From Sodiomyces alkalinus F11 (lineage: Eukaryota > Ascomycota > Sordariomycetes > Glomerellales > Plectosphaerellaceae), in assembly GCF_003711515.1 (NCBI RefSeq), contig NW_021167082.1, positions 1,915,691-1,979,690 of the forward strand: DNA of 64,000 nt, written 5' to 3'. How positions within the stretch are numbered: the stretch's first letter is position 1; each line of letters opens with the position of its first letter. The translations under genes and the position numbers were made by a program. Of the stretch, positions 13,225-24,800 are shown in pieces. The notes below the pieces were generated by a model, which ran no database searches, was not told the origin of the DNA, and saw only the letters and a list, made by a program, of their open reading frames with translations.

Positions 13225-14050
13225 AATACTAACTCGCTCCGTAATAGCGGTTTAAACTCCTCCTACTCGCGTTACTCTCGCGCCGTCGGCTCCGGTGCCC
13301 GATTTCGCACTAAAGCTACTCTTTTTCCGAGTCTTCGGTATCTTCGGGAATATCTTCGGATTCCTCCTCTTAAGGGGATATTCGGGCCACCGTATCCTTC
13401 TTACTTTTATAGTGCCGTTAGACGTGGCCCTTTTTCTAGTAGTTCTAATACGTGATATTCGCGTAGCGGTTAGGTTTCTATTAAGTCCCCTTAAACTCGC
13501 CGACCTTATTAACTCCACCTATAGCAACGTCGCCGTTAGCGTCCTTAGCTAGTTTACGGGCGACGGGAATCGGTCGGTACGACTTACTAATACCCTCCTA
13601 TCTCTACGCGATCGTTTATACTTTATCGACCTACTCGGAGTAGGTATCGGGGAGATTAGCTATTACTAGGCTATTACGTAGCCCGCCGTTTAGGGCGCTA
13701 TCGAGGAACGATATCTTAATATAGTCTACCTAATTATAGCCTCCTACTTACGCTAGGTTTCTTTTAAAGGTTAGTGGGAAGTGCGCGAATAGCTAGTCGG
13801 GTTTTTACTTTATCGCTCTGAGGGCGTTTGTGGCGCGGCCTTATTCGTTACGGTCCTTATACGTGCGGTCGAGGTAGGCTATAAATTCCTCCGGGTTAAA
13901 TTCACTATTTATGCCTCCGTTACCGAAGAAGGTACTAACCACCTACTAAGGCTAGGTGTCTAAGCACGCGTTAATTAAGTACCACGCCTCCTTATTACTA
14001 CGGAATAACGGTCTATTAAGGTTAAGTTTTAGTCGTATAGCCTAGGACTA
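13225..14050 (-). pseudogene. Chromovirus gag relic
   Basis: Minus-strand reading gives a capsid-like segment with FNPEEFIAYLDRTYKDRN and NALRAIK near 13.9-13.8 kb, then LPDTYSE, and a basic C-terminal part that probably held a CCHC knuckle (relic KKGHVxRHYKSKK near 13.43 kb, Cys mutated to Tyr). It lies directly upstream of pol and inside the 5' LTR, as expected for gag. Confidence 0.6.
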
Positions 14051-14467
14051 GGCGGTGTATTCCGTGCGTTTTCTACTACATTTTAAGGGAACAGCGACCT
14101 ACTATACCCGGTATAAGAGTATAAGTACCGGCGGCGGTAGCGGAATAGGTATAATAGTCTCTGTCTCTAATAGCTTAGGTAAGGGCGAGGGCGTGATAAT
14201 TAGGGTAAGTGTCGGGTATATAATAGGCGCGAGGTACTGGTTAAGTTAAGACCTTTCGAAGGCTACTTATAGGCTAGCGATTATATTATAAATAGGGGCG
14301 ATATATATCCTTACCGCTTCCTATACGCGTTATAATACGCGTTCGTCGATCTTATTATACGAGGTCCCTACGACTTACCCTTAGCCCCTTAATAGGCTTA
14401 GGGCGAAGTAGCCGGGACTTTTTTCTATATAAGCGTTAAAGCTTATAATCTTACGAGTTCGAATATA

Positions 14468-14669
14468 TAACGGCTTATTAAAAGTTATTCACGTATTAAG
14501 GCCGAAAATATAGATTATTCGAATTAAGGAAGGAAAGGAGGAAAGGAAAAGTCTACGCGGTATATAGGCGGCTAAGTACGTGTGGAATCGCACGGGCCTT
14601 ACTAGGAGGTCCGTGCTTCTTAGTCCCGGCCACTGCCGGGGACTGTTCCGCGGGCCATAGCCCGTAACA
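14468..14669 (-). repeat. Right LTR (5' LTR) of the chromovirus
   Basis: 202-bp partner of 7613-7814 in the same orientation. It starts TAACGG (the other copy keeps TGACGG) and ends CCGTAACA with an intact CA. All differences from the left copy are C/T or G/A. Confidence 0.93.
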
Positions 14670-14759
14670 GAGCTTATCTATAGAGGTATAATAGATATAC
14701 CTCGGCAGTCTCCTAACTAAGCTACCTATCTAACTAAGCTAGAATAAACTATAGCACTC

Positions 14760-17700
14760 CGTGCCGTCTCCACGTACTAGCAGGCTAGCATATATAGCGT
14801 AGCAGAGGGTAAAGATACCTTAGATACCACGGCTAAGCCCCGTAAGAAGGGCGGCCGTAGGAAGAATAAAGCTAAGAATCCCACTACCACGGTATCTATA
14901 GCCACACCTTCTATTACTTTAACTAACCGTTCTTCTTCTAAAAGACGTTAGTCTACCCTCTAATAAGGGGAACCCTATTAATTAGACGTTACGCCGTATC
15001 ACGATATTAACACCTATTACTATATCTTTCCGGAGATAGCGTTTAACGGCTAAACACCCTATAAGAACACTAAAATAACCGTCGACCGTATTCTTAAATA
15101 TAACTCTGCTATACGCGCGGAAGTAGAAGAACTACGCGCCGTAAAGAAGGTAAGGAATGATATAGGCCAGGACTCTATATAGCTTAAAAAGGCGTGACTC
15201 GACTATAGCAGCGTCCGTAGTATCCGTAGCGGCGTCTCCTACGCCGCTAGCTTTATAGCAGGAGCCGCTATTACTAGTTACCCTCTTCGAGCCTCTACTA
15301 TCCTTAATTCCGGCGCTACTATTCATATTTTCAATATTTTTCCCGTTTTGCTGATTTTATACCCGCTATATAGGGAGACTACGTAGTCGTAGGTAGATCG
15401 TCGCTACCTATTAAAGGTTACGGTAACGTGACCGTGAGATTAAACGGACTAATAGGAGGCCTAAATTTTAGACTATTAAACGTCGTATACTATAAAGATT
15501 TTGCCTATAATTTAATCTTAAACTAACGGTTACGACTACGAGAATACTAGTAGGATTAAAAGCCACTAAATAACCACCTTTAACGTGCCGATAGATCTAT
15601 ACTATACTAGCTAAGTCACCGCTTTAATTAAACTGTTATTAAATATATACCCTTTAACTAATCTGCGGCTGCTTTTCTAGGCTCTTCTTCTTCGTCTTCT
15701 ACTACCCGAAAAGCCGTCTATAAATTAACAATACGGTATCTAAGCACTATAAAGGGCATCTTATAGCATCTACGGCTAGGGCACGCTAGCCCTAAACCGC
15801 TTAGGCACCTAGAAGAGTAGACGTAGGGGGTTAAAATAAAAGGACTAATAACTATCGACTACGAGGCCTACGAGCTTATAAAGATTAAACGGTATATTAG
15901 CAGGCACCCTTATACCGTACCTGCTTCCGTAAGGGAGCGGTGGGCAATTAATTTTATAGATTTTAACTGAACGTTCGATAAGGACTCGCGGTTTATATTT
16001 TTTACCGACCGTTATAGTGGTTTTACGGCCACCTACGTTATAAAGAGTAAGCTAGTAGTGGATATCCTCGTAATAATTAAGGATTTCCTCGCCTAGGTAG
16101 ACCGTTAATTAGGCTATAAGGTGCGCGTTTTCAAGTCTAATAACGAGCTAACTTAATCCTACGATATCACCTAATTCCTATATAAAGAGGGTATTCTTTT
16201 AGAGGCCTCTACTACCAATACTTAAGCGCAGAACAGGGGTGCCGAATATACTACTACTATAGTTATTTCGAAGGGTTGTACGATAAATATCCACTCTAAG
16301 CTACCGCTGTTTATATAGTCTAAGGCTATTCCTATAGCCGTATACGTCTATAACCGTACTCCACGAAGGCAGTAAAAGGATTAGAAAACGCCCTATAAGG
16401 TCCTCTTTAAAAGTAAGCCGATTTTATTATACCTTCCAGCCTACGGCTATAAGGCGTACGCGATAATAAAGGACGCCTAAAAGGCTATTAATAAGCTATT
16501 AAATCGTATCGCTCCCCGCGCCTATATCGGCTACCTTATCGGCTACGATTCCATAAATATCTTCCGTATCTAGGTGCGTAGCCTACGCCGCTATAACCGC
16601 GTTATTCGCACGCGCGATATAGATTTTAACGAACGCGCCTTCTTCCAGGGCGATATCGCTACCTTTAAGGATAACCTCTATTAGTTAACCGAGGAATAAC
16701 TAAAAGACCTAATTAGTTAGATCGAGCAGGAGAGGGCCAGATATTCACGGCCGTTTATACACGTATAAGCTAAGGAACCCCCCCTTTATATAACTACTTA
16801 TTTTAAACTTAACCCTTTACCGGGGGTAATTCCCCCCGGATCCCCTTCCTTAACGGCTTTACTGTTAAGGTTATAGTCCGTAATACCCGGCCGTAAGCGG
16901 GTAAAGGAGGCTATCTTAAGTCTATTAGGATAAGATTTAGGTTACGGACAGTATAATTTAACTAGTATAGCGCCTAATCACCGTCTATATCAGCCCGATC
17001 TACTATTTCCCACTCTACTAGTAACCCCGCTATCGGTTATAGCGCTAACCATAGCCGTGATATTAGGAAACCGTGAATCCTTTACGGTTACAGCTATAGA
17101 GTTCTTTATAGATAAAGGAACACGATACTACGATACCCTTATAGTTATGGCTATAGGGCTCCCTATAAATAGGGGAGCGCGACTAATTTAGTAAGGAGAT
17201 AGCTAGAAAAGAGACTATTAGGTTACTATGTTTAACGCTAGCCGCTACGCCCCTAATATACGCACTATAGATAGGACTCCGCTAACTAAATTACGGTTAA
17301 AAAGGACTACTCCTATAACGCTATAACGGCGTTTATCGCCACTACTTAACTCTATAGCCCTAATAGCTATCTCGGAAAATATAAACCCGGCGGTAGCCTC
17401 GGCATCGAAGATCTATTCTAAAGACCTCCCTCCTCCTCCGAAAAACCCTCGCGATATACCCTCGTATCCTTACAGCCACCTATTCTAATAGGCATAAAAA
17501 GACTACCTACGGAGCCACGAGGGGATAGGGTCGTGGATATAGGTACCGGCGTCCGTAGTAGATAAAAATCAGGTTCTTAATTCGATATAGATAAAAATAT
17601 ATAAATTCGATAAGCATAGATTTCTATATAAATATAAGGTAAGGCTTATAGTATAAGGAGATTAGTAGTATTAATCCTCCTTTAAGAAGATATACGTAGT

Positions 17701-19130
17701 AACGCTGGCCGGATAGTCGTTCCGCGCCTTAATAGCTATCGCCGCCCGTTTTAATCTTATGCTATTATAATTTAACCTTATAAACGCGTTTATATACACG
17801 CCCCTCCCCTATAATATCTTTATATACCCGCCGCTAGGCTTTCTAGCCCCTAAGAGTTATTTACACCTAAAAAAGGCGTTATATAGATTTAAGGAGTCCT
17901 TACTGCTTTAGTAAAAGCACTTTTCGGCTATCCTTTTAGCGGACGGTTTTTAGATAGTGCCGTAGGAACTGTGTTATTTTCTGCGACGTGGTTTAATCCT
18001 ATTCTTCTACGTCGACGATATCGTTATTACTTATAAGGAATAATATAAGGCGTAGATAGAGCAGGCCGTTAATAACCTATAACGCCACTATAACCTATAA
18101 GGTGGCGACCCTTTATAGTGGTTCCTTAGTATTAAGGTTATTCGCGACCGCGTCGCCCGTAAAATCTAGCTATTGTAACGCGACTATATTATAAAATTAG
18201 AACGCCTCTTAAAGCTAAATAGTAATAGTAAGCATAGCAGTAATTATCGCCTAATATACCTAATTAAAATCGCAGAACTACTACCCTATTTAGGGACCTC
18301 GACTAATATTAGAAGCTATTAATAGAAGATAGGATCTAAACTATACGTAGTAGTGATATCGCGGCCTAATATCGCGTTTACGGTATCTAGGCTATACCGC
18401 TTTAACGTTAATCCAGGGTCTATATACTATAAGGCCGCAGATTATCTTATCCTTTATCTAATTAATAGCTAATCGTTTATGTTAGAACTAGGGGGTGGCG
18501 ATACTATCGAAATCTATACTAACGCCTTATTTACCGATAATACCCTCGATCGTAAAAGCAGTTAAGCGTTTGTAATACGCTTATTTAGCGGCATAATAGC
18601 GTAGTGTGCTAATAAGCAGGATACGGTTATAATATTAATAATAGAAGCAGAGCTATTAGTGATAGCATAGGGTATAAAAGAGGGCATCTTTATATAATAC
18701 CTATTATTTAGTATAGGAGTAGAATTTAAGGATCCGGAATTAAGGATCCTATACGATAATAACTAAATAATTCGATTAGTTAATTAGGAGATTAGTACGC
18801 TAATAACGCGCCTCCGCTATATCGATATCGACGGCCATAATTACGTTAAGTAAAGGACCAAGGGTAGATCCTCGTAACGTACGTTACGAGCGCGGAAATA
18901 GTGGTAGACGGTCTAATAAAGGCGTTATACGGCGAGAAATTTAAGACGTTTAGAACCTAGGTGGGTATAATAGATATACGGGACCGGCTACAGCAAAAAC
19001 AGCTAAAGCAATTCCGGATAGAGTATTTAGAGGACCTAGAGGATAAATTTAAGTGCGGCTATAACGAATAGATTATATAGCTGGATTATCTACTAGATAC
19101 GAATAGCTTTAATCGCCTAACTAATATTTA
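14760..19130 (+). pseudogene. Copia gag-pol relic
   Basis: A single ancestral polyprotein can be followed through frequent stops. The RT active site still reads YVDD, but the protease catalytic Asp has become Asn and many Gln/Trp codons are stops. The element is related to the Copia copy at 1-2259: they share the FNPILFFYV-DI context and LTR termini, but they are too diverged to be recent duplicates. Confidence 0.8.
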
Positions 19131-19144
19131 GGGCGATTAAGGGG

Positions 19145-19324
19145 TATATCGAACAGACCATAGCCTATTCGTGGATTTACGGGATTTACGGTTACGTAAT
19201 AGGCCGGATTACTAAGAGTATAATCCGGGTAGACACCTCCAGAATCTTCACCACCAATATTACGGTGGCAGGCATTCTCCAACAGTCCGAGAGGGTCATA
19301 ATACACACATAACTGACTTAATCA
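19145..19324 (+). repeat. 3' LTR of the right Copia element
   Basis: It begins TATATCG after the purine run AAGGGG and ends TTAATCA, mirroring the LTR at 1998-2259. It contains the shared TCTTCACCACC and ATAATACACACA blocks. Its right edge is the border between RIP-altered DNA and normal gene space. Confidence 0.75.
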
Positions 19325-20208
19325 ATTTTGACCGTTTTTGTGACGATTTTGACTACGCTTTATCTGACATCCCCACGTAACCAGGTACCAAACTAAACAC
19401 ACAACCAAGAACAAAGCAAAGATACTCCTATCATATACGAATTGGAAATGTTTATTGCATTCCACGCTTCCTCCCGAGTCCCCTGGGGTATAAACTACGA
19501 AACTACACGGCTTTGCTAAGCTCGGTCAATATACAGATAAGAGACGAGCAAACCGCAACAAAAAAAATGTCCGGCAACATGCCAGAAAGGTTCAAAAAAA
19601 TGGCCTCCAGAATATGACCCTCCTTTCTTCCTTCTTTGCTTTTTTTCTTCTCTTTTTTTCTTTACATCACAGCCACTGCACCGCAATGTGGTGCTAGACA
19701 GATCTTCTCCGCAGCCTCAGAACACTGGCCTCCGTCCAACTTGCTAAACTAGGAGCAGACAGCAGACTGCGAGGAAAACGGGGCGAGAAACACGAGTGAC
19801 GAAGCAATCTCGATGTCCTTGCACGCTTAGAAGTGGCCGTCCGCTTCCATCGCTCATTTGTTTCGCTCGTGGCACCCGTAAAACACCGCAGGTCGTCCGA
19901 TAAGTCGTTTCGGGCAATCGAAACCTCAAAGAGAGTATTGAAAAGGAAAATGGCCGCCATCCGTCGTCAGACCTTCGAGTACCTCGAAGTTGTGGCTAGC
20001 GGCTTCCACTCGGGAAGCCCACGATAAAGAATAAAGCCATGTTTTTCTGCGTTTTATGACCAAAATGGACAGTCCCCGCGTCTGGTCCGGGAACATGAAC
20101 GTGAAGTCATCGCCATTAGATATTCAGCCGTCAAAATGTAAACACCTCTTCGAAGCAGCTCTATATTCCGGGTGTCTCCAGTTGGTCCCTGCACAAGGTG
20201 AGTCCGCT
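19325..20208. other. Intergenic border segment
   Basis: CpA and TpG return to ordinary frequency here. The stretch includes pyrimidine runs (19,620-19,665) and is probably the 3' flank of the minus-strand Chs7-like gene. No gene was recognised. Confidence 0.6.
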
Positions 20209-21470
20209 CTAAGGGTATGTGCTGCCAACCGGCATGGGCCAGTCATCCTCGGTGATGCTGGACCAGAAAACCCAAACCATGACGACGGACAAGAGGGTGA
20301 ATAGCGTTTGAAAGAGAGCGCCGTCAATGGCACCGTTGGTCCCCCTGCAGATGTGGCTGCTGACAACGTAGTTGAAGATCTGACCGATGGCGAATAGGAG
20401 GAGCGCGGCGGTCAGGTAGATCATAGGTCTCGTCTCGCCCAGGATACGCAGGACCAGAATCGTCTCGAGGACAAAGAAGGCGACGAGGAAGACGAGAGGC
20501 ACGAGCTGGTACAGCACGTATAGGGCGATGTTGCGGTTGGGCAATTCCCAGCTCGAATTCCAGTAACCGGTCCAACGGAAGCCCGTGTCGAGGGTGATGT
20601 AAAGCGTACCGCCCAGAAGAATGGCGGCCGAAAGCAGCATCAAGCCGAGTGAGAGCGGGGTGCCGTCGTCAACGATTTGGTAACCCACGATTGCGTTAAG
20701 CATGAGGATCCAGGTCGTCGCAATGATCATACCAATGTGGATGCCGGTAAAAGCCTAGAACAAACGTCAGCTGATGGAGCACTCGAAGAGCTGGAACGAC
20801 AACGCACAATGCGAACAGTGTCCGGCAAGGGAAACTCTCCAACAGTGAACACTTCGGCTATCGATATGATAAGGTATCCGACGAGGAACAATTGCATTTC
20901 CCTGTTCCAGTCATGTTAGTACGTCTGCGAGTCGACAATTTTTCGGGACGGCTTGAACCGTGCACCAGTCGCAACAAGCGCAACCAAGGACTGCGGCATT
21001 ACCTTCTGCCAACGGCTGCCCTCTTCCTGTCTGACCTCCACACAAGGTATACGCTGACCAAGATGGCAAGAGCAGCAAAAATAATCGAACCCAGGTTCCC
21101 GATTTTTTGATCATTAGGCAATGGGATACCCGTGAGCTCGCAGCCACCCCATGGCCCTTGCTGGTCGTGCTGGCTGGAAAGCACCTACACAGAATGTCGC
21201 CTTGGGTCAGTCCACTGTGCCACAGCCGGAGCCTTGCAATAACCATGCGGCTCCGAAGCAAAGACAATTGAGACGTGGGGTTAAACTCACATTGCAAACT
21301 GGCAGTGTCGAATCTCGACAGAAGTTCTGTGTAAAAGACGTCGGTCAGTCGACAGCCCAGGGTATAGGAGATTAAGATTGGCAAAAGATGCTACGCAGGC
21401 GGGAGGACTGCTTTCCGCGAAGCTGCATCACGGATCTTACATTAAAGTTGCCGAATTCTGTTGACCCCAT
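20209..21470 (-). CDS. Chs7-family chitin synthase export chaperone-like membrane protein
   Basis: Five exons: 21470-21441, 21326-21291, 21184-21003, 20901-20808 and 20754-20209, giving 295 codons plus stop and 295 aa. All introns are GT-AG. The N-terminus MGSTEFGNFN then NFCRDSTLPVCN matches the Cys-containing start typical of Chs7 proteins. Seven hydrophobic segments follow, and the C-terminal part holds the family block TNGAIDGALFQTLFTLLSVV and WSSITEDDWPMP. Chs7 in yeast helps chitin synthase III leave the ER. This protein is shorter than typical Chs7 (about 330 aa) and has the GCELTGIPLPND loop and a YP end, so it looks like the filamentous-fungal paralogue whose client is less certain. 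The first two coding exons are only 30 and 36 nt. The family is firm; the exact role is inferred. Confidence 0.88.
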
Positions 21471-24157
21471 TGCGGTTGGCGTTGGAGTGCAGCGAAAGCG
21501 TCGCTGACAGTCGGTAAATGTGTTTAATTACTTCCTGAGGAAAGAAAAAAGAAAAGACCGGCGATTGTGGTGATTATGTTGTTTCAGTTGGTGTTGGGAG
21601 ATGGAGCGGCGTCGAGCGAAGAGTCAAAGAGGCTTGTTCGAAGAACGGCGCGATGCAGACAGAATGCTATGTTTACTCCGTCCTGCTTCCCTTCCTTTTC
21701 GTCTCTTCAATTGTCGATGATAGACGAGAGGGCGAGCGAGTCGTGGAGGCGTAATCGTTCGCGAGGAAAGGTGCGGTGCGTAAGCGTGTCGAGTTCGTCG
21801 GGTCTTTTGGGTGGCTGGGTGAATTAGGCCGTGGACCGATCTCGTCGTTGCGCCTCGCGGTTTTCCTCCCCGTTTCGTACCGAAAGTTTTCTTTTCTTCC
21901 CTTGTCTTGATGCCTCCTTTTGACGTTTGTCGCAGCTTGCAGAACTCGACTGAAGCCGACTGCTTGCCAAGCGACTCTAAAAATTACGTTGCGCGAGCGT
22001 TGTGAGGGTTGATACGGTAACGGGGAAAGAAAAAGGAACAGAAGCAACAGGAAAACGGCTGAGGATTTCACAAGCGGGCTCCAAGGTCACTTTACCGGGT
22101 AATAACAATCCAAAGGTTCCAAAGACCCGTAACCCAATGGACGAACTGGAACGACGTTTCTTACTGGATCTGGGGGCCCTGGGAGCAACCAGGTACTTGG
22201 TCTGATGCCTGCCAAGACTAATGCTAGGGGAACGGCGTTCGCGATTGGTTCGCACCCCTCGGAGGGAGGTGGTACACTGGAGATTAGTCCCACACCCCAG
22301 TCCCTTTGCGAAATTACGGATAGCACTATGTACATACGTACTCTATATTACGCTTTTTGTCCTGCAAACGGCCCCTGGTCTGATGTCTGCATTGTGCCAC
22401 GGTTTCGTACTTTGTAATATGAACTATTAAAACACCGACCACAGATCGGAGCCAGCAGCATGCGATCGATGAATTGCCGAATCACTTTTCTCGTCTCCTG
22501 GAAACTTGGAGGCACATTCAGTGTACAGGTCTTCAGGGTGGTTGACTACTTATTCATGGGCAATTGGTGTTAACGTCGCTCTGGATAATATCTGACTGGT
22601 ACCAAATGTGAGGGTCACTTTAATTACTTAGGTTCTTAGTGCTATGCACATTTGTATTGTGCGTATTTTGTGTTATGCCAATCTACTGGACAGCATGCAC
22701 TTGCCACGTGATGGCTTGGCTTGCAGTCATTGCTGTTTATAAAGGTTCACCTGCAAAGGACAAATGACGGAGAACCTCTGTTATGTTTATTTCTGGCATC
22801 GTGTATGTATGCACGTATGTCCGAAATACCGACACATGCCCTCTACTCGCATTTTAGAGTCGTTATTTGAGGAGAACACCTCGGAAGTGCGATGTTTGCT
22901 AGTCTCCAATCAGACCCCAAGCTGGTTCCAGGAGGTGCCCTTGTTCGGGATAGGAATGCCCAAGGCGATGTCCGAGGGGCCTTTTCTGTGCACCATTAGG
23001 CTCCCACAGCCAAACACGAAGTTTGCCGAAAATCTGGTCTGATCGAGTGATGTATTTATATCGGCCGAATCGGCGAAATATTTCAATGTCCGATCTACAG
23101 TGATATGATTACGGGCTGATGGGATGCTTGGTTTGGGCAGTAGATCTTCGATTCCCAAAGGACATTGCTACAACTGGCTACGTCTATATGGACTTCGTAG
23201 CTAGTTGCGTCCTTTGTTCCACAGCTTGAAGACTGATGTTTGACACTGGTTCGGAGAAACCGGGTGACGTGTACTACATATCCTTCGCCACCATTCGGCC
23301 GGTGAGTATGAAATGGACCGCCTCGGCACCGCCTTTTTGTTCGACCTTCCCGCATTCGCCACTCCGTGAGTCGGCTCCGGTCGGTGTGCGTGGATGAGAG
23401 GGCAACCGGCGCCGTTGATACATTGCAACCCCCCGCTCTGGTAAATGCGCTGTCAGGATGCACATCGAACTCGGAGGATGGAATGAGTCTCTCAACAGCC
23501 GATACCAATGCTGTCTTACTTTTCGACGTAGCTGACTGGTTAGGTAGTATGACAACGCCGGCGTTGGGGGGTGAGGGAGTGGGTAGAGGGATTACGGATT
23601 AGACAGCGAGCCATGGGAGAGCAAGAACGTTATCTATCCGTTCACCGGTACTTATTGTCCCTCTAGATGATGCTAGAATGATTAAACCTACCTATACTGG
23701 GGCTTCTCGGATTAGGTATATTCGATCCTGCTGCTGGACTATCATCCGCCAGGTGATATATTCCGTTGTCGGGCGAGCGCATTCGAGCCTACCTAAGAAG
23801 CCGAAAGGTTCCCCGGTGTTTTGTTAAAGACCGAACGGCTCGGTCCCGATCTTAGCGAGAACCCGACTTTCTTTGATGATAAAGTCCCCGTGGCAATACT
23901 TGATACTTCGTACTTCGTGCTTTGCACGAATAACCTCCATGCACGCCTTTGGCGGATGCAGGGAATGACACAAGCTATCATCACTCGTACATTACGCAGT
24001 TCAATCTACGACGATGTGCGAATAAAAGATCAGGGTAGTCCGCAAAGAGCTGGAGAGGAGAATTCATCCATTCTTGTTTCTGACGCTTGGCGGGGCTCCA
24101 ATCCTGGGCCTAATCCCGGATTTTTACTTCGAATTCTACACGTGTACCTTACCCTAT

Positions 24158-24184
24158 TATACCGGGTCACTCACCACCGGTATA
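24158..24184. repeat. Small hairpin
   Basis: TATACCGG and CCGGTATA form a perfect 8-bp stem around an 11-nt loop. It may be a terminal fragment of a small inverted-repeat element. Nothing else supports a function. Confidence 0.4.
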
Positions 24185-24418
24185 GTGACGTAATGGCCGA
24201 CCTATCGCAAGTTAGCCGCTACAGGCGGAGAAAAGAGGCAACTGCCCACCGCACCGCCGGGTTGATAAACTGAATATTGAGCCTTATTAGGTAGGTACGG
24301 AGCTCGCGTACTGTGTTAGACGATTAGGTACTGCCGGTACCTTATGAATCGAACGAGTCGTCGATCCCACAAAACGAGTCAGCTTGTATTATGCTTCACG
24401 TGTGCGGCTAAATCAGGG

Positions 24419-24452
24419 GTTGTCCCAGGTCTGGCAGCCTGGTTGGGACAAC
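24419..24452. repeat. Hairpin with 9-bp arms
   Basis: GTTGTCCCA pairs with TGGGACAAC, and the inner sequence can extend pairing through CCAGG/CCTGG. No T-tract or gene end is adjacent, so it is not called a terminator. Confidence 0.45.
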
Positions 24453-24702
24453 AGCTTAAGGTTACCACTGGCTTAAGATCCCTAACTGCGTAGCCACTCC
24501 GTGGCCACTTCGTAGGCAGTCCTGCGGCGTGAAGAAGGAAACTGTCCCCTCCGTACACAAATGCTATGAGCCTCTACTAACCACGGTCAAGGCAGTAATA
24601 CGTAAGGAGCTGGCACTGTGGGTAAATTCGGGATAAGAGCCAAATGTCGAGTCTGGCGGGGCTGTACAGCTAGGCAAGGTAGGTACCTAGGTACTCATTA
24701 AG

Positions 24703-24800
24703 TACGGAGTACGTAATTGCCTAGCTACCTTGTGCGCCTACGAAGCAATTATCGGCTTGTCTGCATTTTAACTGTTTAGAAAAGCCCGAGTACGGAGTAC
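24703..24800. repeat. Two copies of the palindrome TACGGAGTAC
   Basis: Copies at 24,703-24,712 and 24,791-24,800. Further copies lie at 29,442, 39,333, 57,401, 62,955 (written as GTACTCCGTA) and 63,954. All are outside coding exons. Confidence 0.6.

Larger units (their letters stand above)
7613..14669 (-). mobile_element. Full-length chromodomain Gypsy (chromovirus) retrotransposon, RIP-inactivated
   Basis: Two direct LTRs of 202 bp bound a 7,057-bp element that reads on the minus strand. The order from the 5' (right) end is gag (about 14.0-13.2 kb), retropepsin-like protease (about 13.2-12.9 kb), reverse transcriptase (about 12.5-11.8 kb), RNase H (about 11.7-11.3 kb), integrase (about 10.8-10.3 kb) and a C-terminal chromodomain (about 9.79-9.64 kb). 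This is the Ty3/Gypsy order. The LTRs differ at about 11 positions, all transitions. Flanking target duplications are not clean: AAGCT (7606-7610) against GAGCT (14,670-14,674) is the best match, and it needs the LTR to start two bases earlier. Confidence 0.9.
14670..19324 (+). mobile_element. Copia retrotransposon with 3' LTR, RIP-inactivated, 5' LTR not found
   Basis: Plus-strand Copia order is seen: Lys/Arg-rich gag remnants (14.8-15.1 kb), a protease relic LNSGATIH (originally DSGATIH) near 15,303-15,330, a GAG-pre-integrase box HLRLGHASPKPLRHLEE near 15,766-15,816, the integrase core (15.94-16.70 kb), RT with FNPILFFYVDDI near 17,990-18,025, RNase H (about 18.49-19.0 kb) and a terminal LTR. 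It abuts the chromovirus LTR on the left, and I see no sequence there resembling the 3' LTR. The 5' end was therefore lost, or displaced by the chromovirus insertion. Confidence 0.85.

Noticed and set aside
12592..14249. Several short plus-strand frames (64-92 codons) across the chromovirus
   Set aside because: They are antisense to recognisable gag-pol and arise because RIP removes stops unevenly between strands.
19694..20027. Overlapping frames of 61-88 codons on both strands
   Set aside because: No start context, family motif or splice structure; the position fits the 3' flank of the Chs7-like gene.
20911..21384. 157-codon minus-strand frame
   Set aside because: It overlaps Chs7-like exons in a different frame and reads through their introns; the spliced model explains the region.
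21567..22430. Cluster of frames of 67-132 codons on both strands
   Set aside because: Arg/Ser/Pro-rich shadows with no family motif; more likely 5' leader and promoter of the Chs7-like gene.
23821..24273. 150-codon plus-strand frame in the gene-poor stretch
   Set aside because: No recognisable motif and irregular composition; contains one of the hairpins. Could be a decayed gene, but the sequence does not support a call.
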